NCBI RefSeq assembly: GCF_900187065.1
Contig: NZ_LT906483.1
Span: 1,054,001-1,118,000 of the forward strand
Direction of reading: 5' to 3'
DNA length: 64,000 bases
Origin: Mycolicibacterium thermoresistibile
Lineage (GTDB): Bacteria > Actinomycetota > Actinomycetes > Mycobacteriales > Mycobacteriaceae
A model generated the notes under the pieces. It was not told the origin of the DNA and did not search any database. It saw nothing but the letters and a program-made list of their open reading frames with translations. The first letter of the stretch is position 1; each line of letters starts with the position of its first letter. The position numbers and the translations under genes are program-made. This document shows, piece by piece, positions 46,354 to 55,320 of this stretch.

Positions 46354-47394
46354 TCAGGCCACCATGGTCCGCAGCTGTTCGATGAAGCGCACCGCCTCAG
46401 CGGTGTCGGTGGCCAGCGGGGTGACCAGCAGTGTGGTCACCCCGGCCTCGGCGAACATCGCCACCCGTTCGGCCACCAGGCCGGCCGGTCCGATCAGCGA
46501 CACGCTGCGCACCAGATCGTCGGGCACCGCCGCGGCCGCCTCCTCCTTGCGCCCCGCCAGATAGAGTTCCTGAATCCGGTCGGCCTCGGCGCCGAATCCG
46601 TAGCGGGTGGCCAGATTGTGGTAGAAGTTCTTGTCCCTGGCGCCCATCCCGCCCAGGTACAGCGCCAGCATCGGTTTCACCCAGGCGATCCGGTCCTCCA
46701 CGTCGTCGCCGATGGCCAGTGGCGGGGTCCCCATCACATCGAGCGGGCCCAACGTCGGGTCCCGTTTGGCGCGTCCGGCGCGCAAGGCGTCACCCCACAC
46801 CGAGTCGATGCGTTCGGGGTCGACGAAAACCGGTTGCCAGCCGTCCGCGATCTCGGCGGTCAGCTGCACGTTCTTCGGTCCGAGTGCGGCGATGAAGATC
46901 GGGATGTGTTCGCGCACCGGGTGGTTGATCAGCTTCAGCGGCTTGCCCAGTCCGGTTCCCCGATCGGGCGGCAGTGGGAGGTGATAGTGACGTCCGTTGT
47001 ATTGCAGGCGTTCCCGGCGCCACACCTTCCGGCAGATCTCCACCACCTCGCGGGTGCGTCCCAACGGCGCGTCGAACGGCACTCCGTGGAACCCCTCCAC
47101 CACCTGCGGGCCGGAGGTGCCCAGCCCGAGCGTGAACCGTCCGTCCGAGACGTAGTCCAGTCCGGCCGCGGTCATCGCCAACAGCGCCGGAGTGCGGGTG
47201 TAGATCGGCACCACACCGGTGGCCAACTGGATGGTCGAGGTTCTGGCCGCCAGGTACCCGAGCTGGCTGATCGCGTCGAAGGAGTAGGCCTCGGGGACCA
47301 CCGCGAGATCCAGCCCGACCTTCTCGAGTTCGACCACCAGCCCGGCGGTTTCCTTGAAACCGCCGGAATAGGCCAGTTGCATGCCGATACGCAT
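46354..47394 (-). CDS. LLM-class F420-dependent oxidoreductase (2)
   Basis: A 346-residue luciferase-like protein: MRIGMQLAYSGGFKETAGLVVELEKVGLDLAVVPEAYSFDA, then ATGVVPIYTRTPALLAMTAAGLDYVSDGRFTLGLGTSGPQVVEGFHG, the cofactor-binding core of the family. A C-terminal part VRSVSLIGPAGLVAERVAMFAEAGVTTLLV closes it. F420 use is inferred from mycobacterial relatives. It is convergent with the WXG-like gene (33 bases apart) and downstream of the carotenoid oxygenase gene on the same strand. Confidence 0.87.
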   Translation of the reverse strand: MRIGMQLAYSGGFKETAGLVVELEKVGLDLAVVPEAYSFDAISQLGYLAARTSTIQLATGVVPIYTRTPALLAMTAAGLDYVSDGRFTLGLGTSGPQVVEGFHGVPFDAPLGRTREVVEICRKVWRRERLQYNGRHYHLPLPPDRGTGLGKPLKLINHPVREHIPIFIAALGPKNVQLTAEIADGWQPVFVDPERIDSVWGDALRAGRAKRDPTLGPLDVMGTPPLAIGDDVEDRIAWVKPMLALYLGGMGARDKNFYHNLATRYGFGAEADRIQELYLAGRKEEAAAAVPDDLVRSVSLIGPAGLVAERVAMFAEAGVTTLLVTPLATDTAEAVRFIEQLRTMVA

Positions 47395-47436
47395 GGGCGA
47401 ATTCTAGGGTCGCGGCTCCGGCCCGGGAGCGCCGCG

Positions 47437-48885
47437 TCAGCCGGAACGGCCGACGCGGGGTGTGAAACAGCCGTGGAACGTCAACGGCATGGAGTGGCGG
47501 AGGTGACCGGTGAACACCGGATCGGCGGACACCGCGCCGGCGTCCAACAGCCGCAGATGCGCTCGGTGCCGGTGACAGTCCTGTACCACCACCGCCAGCC
47601 AGCCGTCGTCCTCGGCGGCACCGCCCGGGCGCGGGATGAAGACCGGTTCGTGGGCGAGGTGGCCCGGCGGTAGCCGGTGCAGCGTCGATGCCCCGGTGTG
47701 GTGGTCCAGTTTGGCCACCGCGTTCGGATACGTGCTGCCCTCCACTCCGACCACCAGATAGGTGTAGCGGTGGCGGCGGCCGCTGACGCGTGGGTTGAGC
47801 ATCGGGAAGTCGCCCCGGAGATCGGTGAGTGGCTCGTGGATCACCCTGCCCGAGCGCGTGATTCGGATCCGGCGCAGGACGCCGCCGTACGGCATGGTGG
47901 TGTCCGGCACGGTGCCGTCGACCGTCAGCAACTGGGCGTTGAGCTGCGTCCAGCTGGCGTCGTAGTTCAGCAGCTCCACGACGGTGTCGGCGCCGTCGTC
48001 GTAGGCGTTGGCGATGTGCAGGTGCATCAGCGGTTCGGTGTGGACGATCCGGACCCGGCCGCCGTCGCGGGGAACCAGGGCGATCATCGTCGGGCGCTCG
48101 GCGTCATACTCGAGCGCGTCGATGTAATCGTGCAGCCCCAGAGCGGCGCCGGCCAGCTTCGACGGCCGGAACACCAGCGGCGGGACGACGAACACCATGT
48201 GGCGCTTGGTCAGGCCGACGTCGTGATTGAACATCGGCGCGGAAAGCCGCACGGCGCCCAGGGTGGTCAGGCGCCCGGTGGGGTCCACCCGGTAACACAC
48301 CAGCTTCGGGATCGGAGCCAGCGCGAGGCCGAAGTTGAACATCTCGCCGGTGTCCGGATCCCATTTGGGATGCGCGGAGAACGCGCCCAGCCACCTGAGC
48401 TCACCGTCGTAGTCGTACTCTCCGACGGTGTCGAGCGAGTCCGGATCGATCTCGGTGGGGCGGCCGGCCTCCCACAGCGCCAACAGTGTGCCGGCGTGCA
48501 TGATCACCGCGGTGTTGGCGACGTTCACCGGGAATCGCAGGGCGTTGGCCAGGACGCCGCCGGGCCGCATGGTGCCGAGCCCGCGGAAGGGCGCCCCCCT
48601 GGTGTGCCGGGATCTCCGGTAGTGCCTGGTCCGCACGTACCGGTTCCGGAACCGCACCCGGCCGTCGGCGAAGCGGAACATCGACAGCATGCCGTCGCCG
48701 TCGAAGAGATGGCCGAGCGGTTGGCCACCGGCTTCCAGGCGGCCCGGTCCGTTGCGGTACACCGTGCCCCGCAGCTGTTCGGGTACCGCCCCGGCGACCT
48801 CGTCGAGGAGATAGTCGTACTCCTCGTGCAGCGGCGTGAACCCGGAGAAATCCTGCTGGCGCGACCCCACCGGCTCCGGCGACAT
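47437..48885 (-). CDS. Carotenoid cleavage oxygenase (RPE65 family)
   Basis: A 482-residue non-haem iron dioxygenase of the seven-bladed propeller family. The four iron ligands are expected at His172 (SAHPKWD), His221 (FNHDVGL), His290 (LHIANAYDD) and His471 (TFHGCF), and the N-terminal signature is GTVYRNGPGRLEAGG followed by HLFDGDGMLSMF. Substrate may be a carotenoid or an apocarotenal/stilbene; the sequence does not decide. The ATG lies 2 bases after the stop of the hydrolase gene, so both are in one operon. No carotenoid synthesis gene is in the window. Confidence 0.9.
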   Translation of the reverse strand: MSPEPVGSRQQDFSGFTPLHEEYDYLLDEVAGAVPEQLRGTVYRNGPGRLEAGGQPLGHLFDGDGMLSMFRFADGRVRFRNRYVRTRHYRRSRHTRGAPFRGLGTMRPGGVLANALRFPVNVANTAVIMHAGTLLALWEAGRPTEIDPDSLDTVGEYDYDGELRWLGAFSAHPKWDPDTGEMFNFGLALAPIPKLVCYRVDPTGRLTTLGAVRLSAPMFNHDVGLTKRHMVFVVPPLVFRPSKLAGAALGLHDYIDALEYDAERPTMIALVPRDGGRVRIVHTEPLMHLHIANAYDDGADTVVELLNYDASWTQLNAQLLTVDGTVPDTTMPYGGVLRRIRITRSGRVIHEPLTDLRGDFPMLNPRVSGRRHRYTYLVVGVEGSTYPNAVAKLDHHTGASTLHRLPPGHLAHEPVFIPRPGGAAEDDGWLAVVVQDCHRHRAHLRLLDAGAVSADPVFTGHLRHSMPLTFHGCFTPRVGRSG

Positions 48886-48887
48886 GA

Positions 48888-49733
48888 TCAGGGTTTCAGC
48901 AGGGCGACGACCTTGTCCTCGAGGGCGACCGGGTCGTCGGCGGTCGGGTCGATGAGCGAGGTCCTGGGCAGCGCGGCGTCGGGTTCGGCGAATGCCCGAT
49001 AGGTCTTGTCGCCGGTCAGCAGGTGCAGCAGATAGCCGGTGAGCAGTGCCCGAACGGTCTTCTGGGTGCCGCGGTCGGCGCCGGGCAGGCCCACCACCCG
49101 GGCCAGCCGCCGGCCCTCGATCAGGCCGCCGGCCTTGCCCTTGTCCACCGCGCGCAGCGTCGCCGTCGGCCAGGCGCGGGCCAGTTCCACGGCGTTGGAC
49201 CGCAGCGTCATGGGATCCCCCGGCGCGGTCAGGATGAGGCCGGGCACGTTCAGCGTCGCCGCCGGCTCCTCGGCGCGGGGTTGGGTGACCGACGGGAACA
49301 GCGCCGCGACGGCCTTGGGTTTCCGCGGCAGGCCTGCGGCCGTGAACACCGCCGCCGATCCGCCGAAACCGTGCCCCACCACCCCGAGCTTGGCGGGATG
49401 CACGCTGATCTGGCCCGGGCCGAGCCGCACCCCGGTGATGATGTCCAGCGTGGTGCCCAGGTCGAATGCGAAATTGAGCACCGACGGGGCCACCCCGGTC
49501 TCGGTGGCCGGCGCCGCGGCGACGATGCCCCACGAGGCCAGATGTTCCAGCGTGCCCTGGTACCGGTCGGCCCCGGCCAGCCAGTCGTGCCCGAACGCGA
49601 CCCCGGGCAGATTGAACCCCTTCTCGGGGGTGAACACCACGCCGGGAAGTCCGGCGAACGCCAGGTCGCCACGCAGCACCCGGTGCGGTCCACGACGGCG
49701 CAGGGCCGCGAAGAGCTTCTTCGTGCTCGCCAC
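48888..49733 (-). CDS. Alpha/beta-hydrolase-fold protein with Gly at the nucleophile position
   Basis: A 281-residue protein (from GTG 49733, VASTKKLFAALRRRG; GTG 49751 is an alternative) resembling dienelactone hydrolase or chlorophyllase-like enzymes: an early strand GVVFTPEKGFNLPGVAFGHDWLAG, and the nucleophile elbow VVGHGFGGSAAVF. In active enzymes this is G-x-S-x-G; here residue 122 is Gly (codon GGT). It may lack hydrolase activity or use another residue. It is the first gene of an operon with the carotenoid oxygenase and divergent from glmS (106 bases). Confidence 0.72.
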   Translation of the reverse strand: MASTKKLFAALRRRGPHRVLRGDLAFAGLPGVVFTPEKGFNLPGVAFGHDWLAGADRYQGTLEHLASWGIVAAAPATETGVAPSVLNFAFDLGTTLDIITGVRLGPGQISVHPAKLGVVGHGFGGSAAVFTAAGLPRKPKAVAALFPSVTQPRAEEPAATLNVPGLILTAPGDPMTLRSNAVELARAWPTATLRAVDKGKAGGLIEGRRLARVVGLPGADRGTQKTVRALLTGYLLHLLTGDKTYRAFAEPDAALPRTSLIDPTADDPVALEDKVVALLKP

Positions 49734-49825
49734 CCGATGACGGTAACCCACCGGCCGGTCAGCGTCGGATATGTCATCGACAAAACGCCACGACCTGGCA
49801 GTTCTGACCGAACGGGAACTTCCAC

Positions 49826-49831
49826 TACGCT
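49826..49831 (+). promoter_or_regulatory. -10 box for a possibly leaderless glmS transcript
   Basis: TACGCT (TAnnnT) ends 8 bases before the glmS ATG, so transcription would start at or next to the start codon. TTCTGACC at 49802-49809 is a weak candidate -35. No ribosome site precedes the ATG. Confidence 0.35.
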
Positions 49832-49839
49832 GAGTGGCT

Positions 49840-51708
49840 ATGTGTGGGATCGTCGGCTATGTGGGGGCGCGCAACGCCCTCGACATCGTGGTCGACGCGC
49901 TGCGCCGGATGGAATACCGGGGATACGACTCCGCCGGGGTGGCCCTCCTCGACGGCGCCGGCGGCCTGACGGTACGTCGACGCGCGGGACGATTGGCGAA
50001 TCTGGAAGCCGAGCTGGCCGCCACCGACCCCGGCCTGCTGGCCGGCACGGCCGGTCTGGGACACACCCGGTGGGCCACCCACGGCCGGCCCACCGACCGC
50101 AACGCCCACCCGCACCGTGACGCCTCGGGGAAGTTCGCGGTCGCGCACAACGGCATCATCGAGAACAACGCGGTGTTGCGCGCGGAACTCGAAGCCGCCG
50201 GTGTGGAGTTCGCCAGCGACACCGACACCGAGGTCGCGGTCCACCTGCTGGCCCGGGCCTATCAGCACGGAGAGACCGCCGGGGATTTCGTCGCCTCGGT
50301 GCTGTCGGTGTTGCGGCGGCTGGACGGCCACTTCACGCTGGTGTTCGCCAACGCCGACGAACCGGGCACCATCATCGCCGCCCGCCGGTCCACCCCGTTG
50401 GTGGTCGGGGTCGGTGACGGGGAGATGTTCGTCGGATCGGACGTCGCCGCGTTCATCGAGCACACCCGCGACGCGGTGGAACTGGGACAGGATCAGGCCG
50501 TCGTGATCACCGCCGACAGCTACCGGGTGCTGGACTTCCTCGGCGCCGACGTGACCGCCCAGGCCCGGCACTTCCACATCGACTGGGATCTGTCGGCCGC
50601 CGAGAAGGGCGGCTACGAGTACTTCATGCTCAAGGAGATCGCCGAACAGCCCGCGGCGGTCGCCGACACGCTGCTGGGCCACTTCGTCGACGGCCGCATC
50701 GTGCTCGACGAGCAGCGCCTCTCCGACCAGGAGCTGCGCGAGGTCGACAAGGTCTTCGTGGTCGCCTGCGGCACCGCATACCACTCCGGGCTGCTGGCCA
50801 AGTACGCGATCGAACACTGGACCCGGTTGCCGGTCGAGGTCGAGCTGGCCAGCGAGTTCCGCTACCGCGATCCGGTGCTGGACCGCAGCACCCTGGTGGT
50901 GGCGATCTCCCAGTCCGGGGAGACCGCCGACACCCTGGAGGCGGTGCGCCACGCCAAGGCCCAGAAGGCCAAGGTGCTGGCGATCTGCAACACCAACGGC
51001 AGCCAGATCCCGCGGGAGTCCGACGCGGTGCTCTACACCCGCGCCGGGCCGGAGATCGGGGTGGCCGCCACCAAGACGTTCCTGGCGCAGATCGTCGCCA
51101 ACTATCTGGTCGGCCTGGCGCTGGCACAGGCGCGCGGCACCAAGTACCCCGACGAGGTCGAACGGGAGTACCGCGAACTGGAGGCGATGCCGGCGCTGGT
51201 GCAGCGGGTGGTGTCCACCGTCGAACCGGTCTCGGCGCTGGCCCGGCAGTTCGCCGGGGCGCCGGCGGTGCTCTTCCTGGGCCGCCATGTCGGCTACCCG
51301 GTGGCGCTTGAGGGGGCGCTCAAGCTCAAAGAGCTGGCGTACATGCATGCCGAGGGGTTCGCCGCCGGTGAGCTCAAACACGGCCCGATCGCCCTCATCG
51401 AGGAGGGCCTGCCGGTCATCGTGGTGATGCCGTCGCCCAAACATGCGTTGACGCTGCACGGCAAGTTGTTGAGCAACATCCGGGAGATCCAGGCGCGCGG
51501 CGCGGTCACCATCGTCATCGCCGAGGAGGGCGACGACACGGTCCGCCCGTACGCCGACCATCTCATCGAGATCCCGGTGGTGTCAACGCTTTTCCAGCCG
51601 TTGCTGTCCACCGTTCCGCTGCAGGTGTTCGCCGCCTCGGTGGCGCAGGCCCGCGGCTACGACGTCGACAAACCGCGTAATCTGGCCAAATCCGTCACGG
51701 TGGAATGA
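49840..51708 (+). CDS. glmS: Glutamine-fructose-6-phosphate aminotransferase
   Basis: A 622-residue enzyme making glucosamine-6-phosphate from fructose-6-phosphate and glutamine, the first step to UDP-GlcNAc. The sequence MCGIVGYVGARNALDI places the catalytic Cys directly after Met, so ATG 49840 is the right start (not the in-frame GTG at 49834). The glutaminase half includes HTRWATHGRPTDRNAHPH; the two SIS isomerase domains include ISQSGETADTLEA and the C-terminus DVDKPRNLAKSVTVE. Confidence 0.97.
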   Translation: MCGIVGYVGARNALDIVVDALRRMEYRGYDSAGVALLDGAGGLTVRRRAGRLANLEAELAATDPGLLAGTAGLGHTRWATHGRPTDRNAHPHRDASGKFAVAHNGIIENNAVLRAELEAAGVEFASDTDTEVAVHLLARAYQHGETAGDFVASVLSVLRRLDGHFTLVFANADEPGTIIAARRSTPLVVGVGDGEMFVGSDVAAFIEHTRDAVELGQDQAVVITADSYRVLDFLGADVTAQARHFHIDWDLSAAEKGGYEYFMLKEIAEQPAAVADTLLGHFVDGRIVLDEQRLSDQELREVDKVFVVACGTAYHSGLLAKYAIEHWTRLPVEVELASEFRYRDPVLDRSTLVVAISQSGETADTLEAVRHAKAQKAKVLAICNTNGSQIPRESDAVLYTRAGPEIGVAATKTFLAQIVANYLVGLALAQARGTKYPDEVEREYRELEAMPALVQRVVSTVEPVSALARQFAGAPAVLFLGRHVGYPVALEGALKLKELAYMHAEGFAAGELKHGPIALIEEGLPVIVVMPSPKHALTLHGKLLSNIREIQARGAVTIVIAEEGDDTVRPYADHLIEIPVVSTLFQPLLSTVPLQVFAASVAQARGYDVDKPRNLAKSVTVE

Positions 51709-52646
51709 CACCGACCGATCTGGCTGTCCCCGATGTCCGGATCGGACCGCACCGCGATATCGGGCATTTCCGCGATGCGGCGGCCTTCGACCGGTTCCTC
51801 GAGGTGTACCGGCGCGGCATGGCGACGTTGCCGACGTTCGAGGTTCGCGATGTCACCACGGCGTTCGGCACCGTCCGGGCCTACCGGTTCGACGGACCCG
51901 CGGGCCCGCCGGTGGTGCTGTTGCCCGGCCGCAACGCCGCCACGCCGATGTACCGCGGAAATCTGCCGACGCTGCTGCGACAGCGCACCGTGTACGGCAT
52001 CGATCTGCTCGGGGAGGCCGGCCTGAGCGTGCAGCACACCCCGATCCGTTCGGCCGACGACATCGCGCACTGGCTCGACGACGCCCTGGCCGGGCTGGGG
52101 TTGCCGCACGCTCATCTGCTCGGTGTGTCGATCGGCGGTTGGACGGCGATGAACCTGGCGGTGCGGCGCCCGCAGCGGGTGGCGTCGCTGACGCTGCTCG
52201 ACCCGGTCTTCACGTTCGCGCCGGTGCGAACCACCCCGATGTTGGCGTCGATCGCGCTGATCGCGCCGGGGGTCCCGCCAGCGCTGCGTCGCCGGGTGCT
52301 CCGCTGGATCTCCGGCGGAGCCGACATCGACGCCGCCGCGGACGAGGCTGCGCTGATCGCCACGGCGTCACGCAATTTCGTGCTGCGACAACCTATTCCG
52401 CGATCCTTCAGCGACGATCAGTTGCGGTCCGTCACCCGACCGGTGCTGGCGCTGATCGCGGGCCGCAGCGTGATGCTCGACGCGCAGCGCGCCACCCGCC
52501 GGGCGCGGTCGATGTTGCCGCACGGGGAGGTGGAACTCTGGCCGGCGGCCTCCCACGCCATCAACGGCGAGTACCCCGAGCGGATCGCGCAGCGCGCCGC
52601 GGAGTTCTGGACCCGCGTCGACTCCGACTCTCCCCACCGGGGGTGA
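51705..52646 (+). CDS. Alpha/beta hydrolase (coupled to glmS)
   Basis: A 313-residue hydrolase. VVLLPGRNAATPMYRGNLPTLL is the oxyanion region; the nucleophile is the Ser of LLGVSIGGWTAMNL; a late His lies in WPAASHAINGEYPERI. The Asp is likely in VLALIAGRSVMLDAQ or nearby. Substrate unknown. The ATG overlaps the glmS stop by 4 bases (ATGA), so it is co-translated with glmS, although a metabolic link is not evident. Confidence 0.85.
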   Translation: MTPTDLAVPDVRIGPHRDIGHFRDAAAFDRFLEVYRRGMATLPTFEVRDVTTAFGTVRAYRFDGPAGPPVVLLPGRNAATPMYRGNLPTLLRQRTVYGIDLLGEAGLSVQHTPIRSADDIAHWLDDALAGLGLPHAHLLGVSIGGWTAMNLAVRRPQRVASLTLLDPVFTFAPVRTTPMLASIALIAPGVPPALRRRVLRWISGGADIDAAADEAALIATASRNFVLRQPIPRSFSDDQLRSVTRPVLALIAGRSVMLDAQRATRRARSMLPHGEVELWPAASHAINGEYPERIAQRAAEFWTRVDSDSPHRG

Positions 52647-52668
52647 ACCCGGTGGGGCAGCGCGGCTT

Positions 52669-53565
52669 TCAGGCGACGGGTCGCAGCGGGCGCACCGTGC
52701 GCGCGGCCAGGTACTCCGGCCGTCGCTGGGGCGCCGCGAACGGTTCGGTCAGCGCGTTGTCCACCGAGTTGAACACCAGAAAGATGTTCGACCGCGGGAA
52801 CGGTGTGATGTTGGAGCCCGAACCGTGCAGCAGGTTGGCGTCGAACCACAGCGCGGTGCCGGGCGGCCCGGTGAACTGGTCGATCCCGTGCTGGTCGGCC
52901 ACCTTGGTCAGCGTGGTCTGATCCGGCACCCCGATGTCCTGGCGCACCAGCGAGGTGGTGTGGTTGTTCACCGGTGTCGCCCCGACGCAGGGATAGAACG
53001 TCCGGTGGGATCCGGGCATCACCATCAGCGACCCGTTGTAGGGGTAGTTCTCGGTCAGCGCGATCGAACACGACACCGCCCGGATCGCGGGCATGCCGTC
53101 CTCGGCGTGCCAGGTCTCGAAATCGGAGTGCCAGTAGAACCCGGTGCCGGTGAACCCCGGCATGAAGTTGATCCGCGCCTGGTGGATGTAGACGTCGCCG
53201 CCGAGCAGTTGGCGGGCGACGGGCAGCACGGTGTCCAGATGGACCACCTGGTCGATCAATTCGCTGAGCAGGTGCGGTTCGAAGATCGAGCGGATGCTGC
53301 CGCTGGGTTCCCGGATCACCCGCGGGTCGCCGTCATCGACGTCGGCGCCGATGCGGTCGAGCTCATGACGCAACCGCGGGAGCCAATCGTCGGGAACGGC
53401 GTCGGGGCGGATCAGGTAACCGCGGTCGCTGAACTCGTCGAGCACCCGCTGCGGCAGCGGCCCGTCCCCGGCGGTACCCCACACCGTGGGGTCGACGCGG
53501 GGGATGGGCGCGATCGCGTGGTCCAACCGGGTCGGATAGTGGTCAACGACGTGTGTCTGGGTCAT
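52669..53565 (-). CDS. ectD: Ectoine 5-hydroxylase
   Basis: A 298-residue Fe(II)/2-oxoglutarate dioxygenase that turns ectoine into 5-hydroxyectoine. The iron ligands are His146 and Asp148 in FYWHSDFETWHAEDG (the family signature region) and His247 in LLHGSGSN; the 2-oxoglutarate-binding Arg is probably in FPRSN. It is the last gene of ectA-ectB-ectC-ectD on the minus strand, 23 bases after ectC. Confidence 0.95.
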   Translation of the reverse strand: MTQTHVVDHYPTRLDHAIAPIPRVDPTVWGTAGDGPLPQRVLDEFSDRGYLIRPDAVPDDWLPRLRHELDRIGADVDDGDPRVIREPSGSIRSIFEPHLLSELIDQVVHLDTVLPVARQLLGGDVYIHQARINFMPGFTGTGFYWHSDFETWHAEDGMPAIRAVSCSIALTENYPYNGSLMVMPGSHRTFYPCVGATPVNNHTTSLVRQDIGVPDQTTLTKVADQHGIDQFTGPPGTALWFDANLLHGSGSNITPFPRSNIFLVFNSVDNALTEPFAAPQRRPEYLAARTVRPLRPVA

Positions 53566-53588
53566 GGTGCATCAGCTTGGGAGGGTTG

Positions 53589-53984
53589 TCAGGCCGGAAG
53601 TGCTTCGGGCGGCGGATAGGCGCCGGTCTCGTCGTGCACCTCCCGGCCGGTCACCGGGGGATTGAACACACAGAACATCCGCAGTTGTTCGGTGCAGGTG
53701 ACGCGGTGGCGTTCGTGGCCGTCGAGCAGGTACATGGTGCCCGGACGCAGCTCGTGAACCTCACCGGTCTCCTTGTCGGTGAGGGTGCCCCGGCCTTCCA
53801 CCACCCACACCGCCTCCACGTGGTAGCGGTAGTGGAAGTCACACACCGCGCCGGTCTCGATGGTGGTCTCGTGGAACGAGAAGCCGACACCGTCGTCGGC
53901 GAGGATGATCCGTTTCGACCGCCAGGAACCGCCCGACACATCGCGTTCGGTTCCGGTGATCTCGTCAGTGGTGCGCACGATCAT
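53589..53984 (-). CDS. ectC: L-ectoine synthase
   Basis: A 131-residue cupin that cyclises N-gamma-acetyl-diaminobutyrate to ectoine. The sequence MIVRTTDEITGTERDV, then FSFHETTIETGAVCDFHYRYHVEAVWVVEGRG with the metal-binding residues, and PGTMYLLDGHERH is diagnostic. It lies 34 bases after ectB in the ectABCD order. Confidence 0.96.
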   Translation of the reverse strand: MIVRTTDEITGTERDVSGGSWRSKRIILADDGVGFSFHETTIETGAVCDFHYRYHVEAVWVVEGRGTLTDKETGEVHELRPGTMYLLDGHERHRVTCTEQLRMFCVFNPPVTGREVHDETGAYPPPEALPA

Positions 53985-54018
53985 GCGGCGATTGCTCCTG
54001 TGAGGTGGATGGGTGGGT

Positions 54019-55299
54019 CTAGTCGACGGTAGCGGCCACGGCGTCGGCCAGGATCCCCAGCCCGGCCTCCAGCTCTTCCTGCGACATCGTCAGCGGCGGA
54101 AGCAGTTTGACGACCTCGTCGGACGGTCCGCTGGTCTCCATCAGCAGACCCCGGTCGAACGCCGCGCGGCACACCGCGCCGGCCAGGTCCTCCTGCTCGA
54201 ACTTCAGGCCCTGCGCCATTCCGCGTCCGCGGGCGCTGACGCCCTCGTGGCGGGCCGCGATCGATTCCAGCTCGTTGCGCAGGAATTCGCCCTTGCGCAC
54301 GGTCTGTGCGGTGAAGGAGTCGTCCTGCCAGTACGTCTTCAGCGCGGCGGTCGCGGTGACGAAGGCGGGGTTGTGGCCGCGGAAGGTGCCGTTGTGCTCA
54401 CCCGGGGCCCACACGTCCAATTCGCGGCGGAACAGGGTCAGCGCCATCGGCAGCCCGTAGCCGCTGATGGATTTCGACAGCGTGACGATATCGGGGGTGA
54501 TGCCGGCCTCTTCGAAGCTGAAGAAGGCGCCGGTGCGGCCACAGCCCATCTGCACGTCGTCGACGATCAGCAGGATGTCGCGGGTGTGGCAGAGTTCGGC
54601 CAGCGCCCGCAGCCATTCCGCCCGGGCCACGTTCAGACCACCCTCACCCTGGACGGTCTCCACGATCACGGCCGCCGGGCGGTTGAGCCCGCTGCCCTCG
54701 TCGTCGAGGACCTTCTCGAACCACTGGAAGTCCTCGGTCACACCGCCGAAGTAGTTGTCATACGGCATCGGCGTGGAGTGCACGAGCGGCACACCCGCGC
54801 CCGCACGCTTCATCGAGTTGCCGGTCACCGACAGGGCGCCGAGGGTCATCCCGTGAAAAGCGTTGGTGAAGCTGACGATCGACTCTCGTCCGGTCACCTT
54901 GCGGGCGAGCTTGAGGGCCGACTCCACCGCGTTGGCGCCGGTGGGGCCGGGGAACTGCACCTTGTAGTCCAGACCCCGGGGCTTCAGGATCAGCTCGGAG
55001 AAGGTCTCCAGGAACTCCTGTTTGGCTGCCGTGGCCATGTCCAGGGAGTGGACGATGTTGTCCGACATCAGGTATTTCAGCAGCGGCTCTTTGAGTTTCG
55101 GGTTGTTGTGTCCGTAGTTGAGCGCGCCGGCGCCGGCGAAGAAGTCCAGGTAACGCTGTCCGGACACGTCGGTGATCCACGATCCGCGGGCGCTTTCCAT
55201 GACCGCGGGCCAGCCGCGGCAGTAGCTGCGGACCTCGGATTCGATCGTGGAGAAGACCTCGGGCAGCTCAGTTTCGGAAGTGGTTGCCAGCAATGACAT
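54019..55299 (-). CDS. ectB: Diaminobutyrate-2-oxoglutarate aminotransferase
   Basis: A 426-residue class III PLP aminotransferase producing L-2,4-diaminobutyrate from aspartate semialdehyde. Motifs are FFAGAGALNYGHNNP, FTNAFHGMTLGALSVTG, VDDVQMGCGRTGAFF and the PLP-binding Lys276 in TLSKSISGYGLPMA. It lies 21 bases after ectA. The supply of aspartate semialdehyde must come from a housekeeping aspartokinase; no ask_ect is present here. Confidence 0.96.
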   Translation of the reverse strand: MSLLATTSETELPEVFSTIESEVRSYCRGWPAVMESARGSWITDVSGQRYLDFFAGAGALNYGHNNPKLKEPLLKYLMSDNIVHSLDMATAAKQEFLETFSELILKPRGLDYKVQFPGPTGANAVESALKLARKVTGRESIVSFTNAFHGMTLGALSVTGNSMKRAGAGVPLVHSTPMPYDNYFGGVTEDFQWFEKVLDDEGSGLNRPAAVIVETVQGEGGLNVARAEWLRALAELCHTRDILLIVDDVQMGCGRTGAFFSFEEAGITPDIVTLSKSISGYGLPMALTLFRRELDVWAPGEHNGTFRGHNPAFVTATAALKTYWQDDSFTAQTVRKGEFLRNELESIAARHEGVSARGRGMAQGLKFEQEDLAGAVCRAAFDRGLLMETSGPSDEVVKLLPPLTMSQEELEAGLGILADAVAATVD

Positions 55300-55320
55300 T
55301 TGGTTTCCTCCGTTTCGGTG

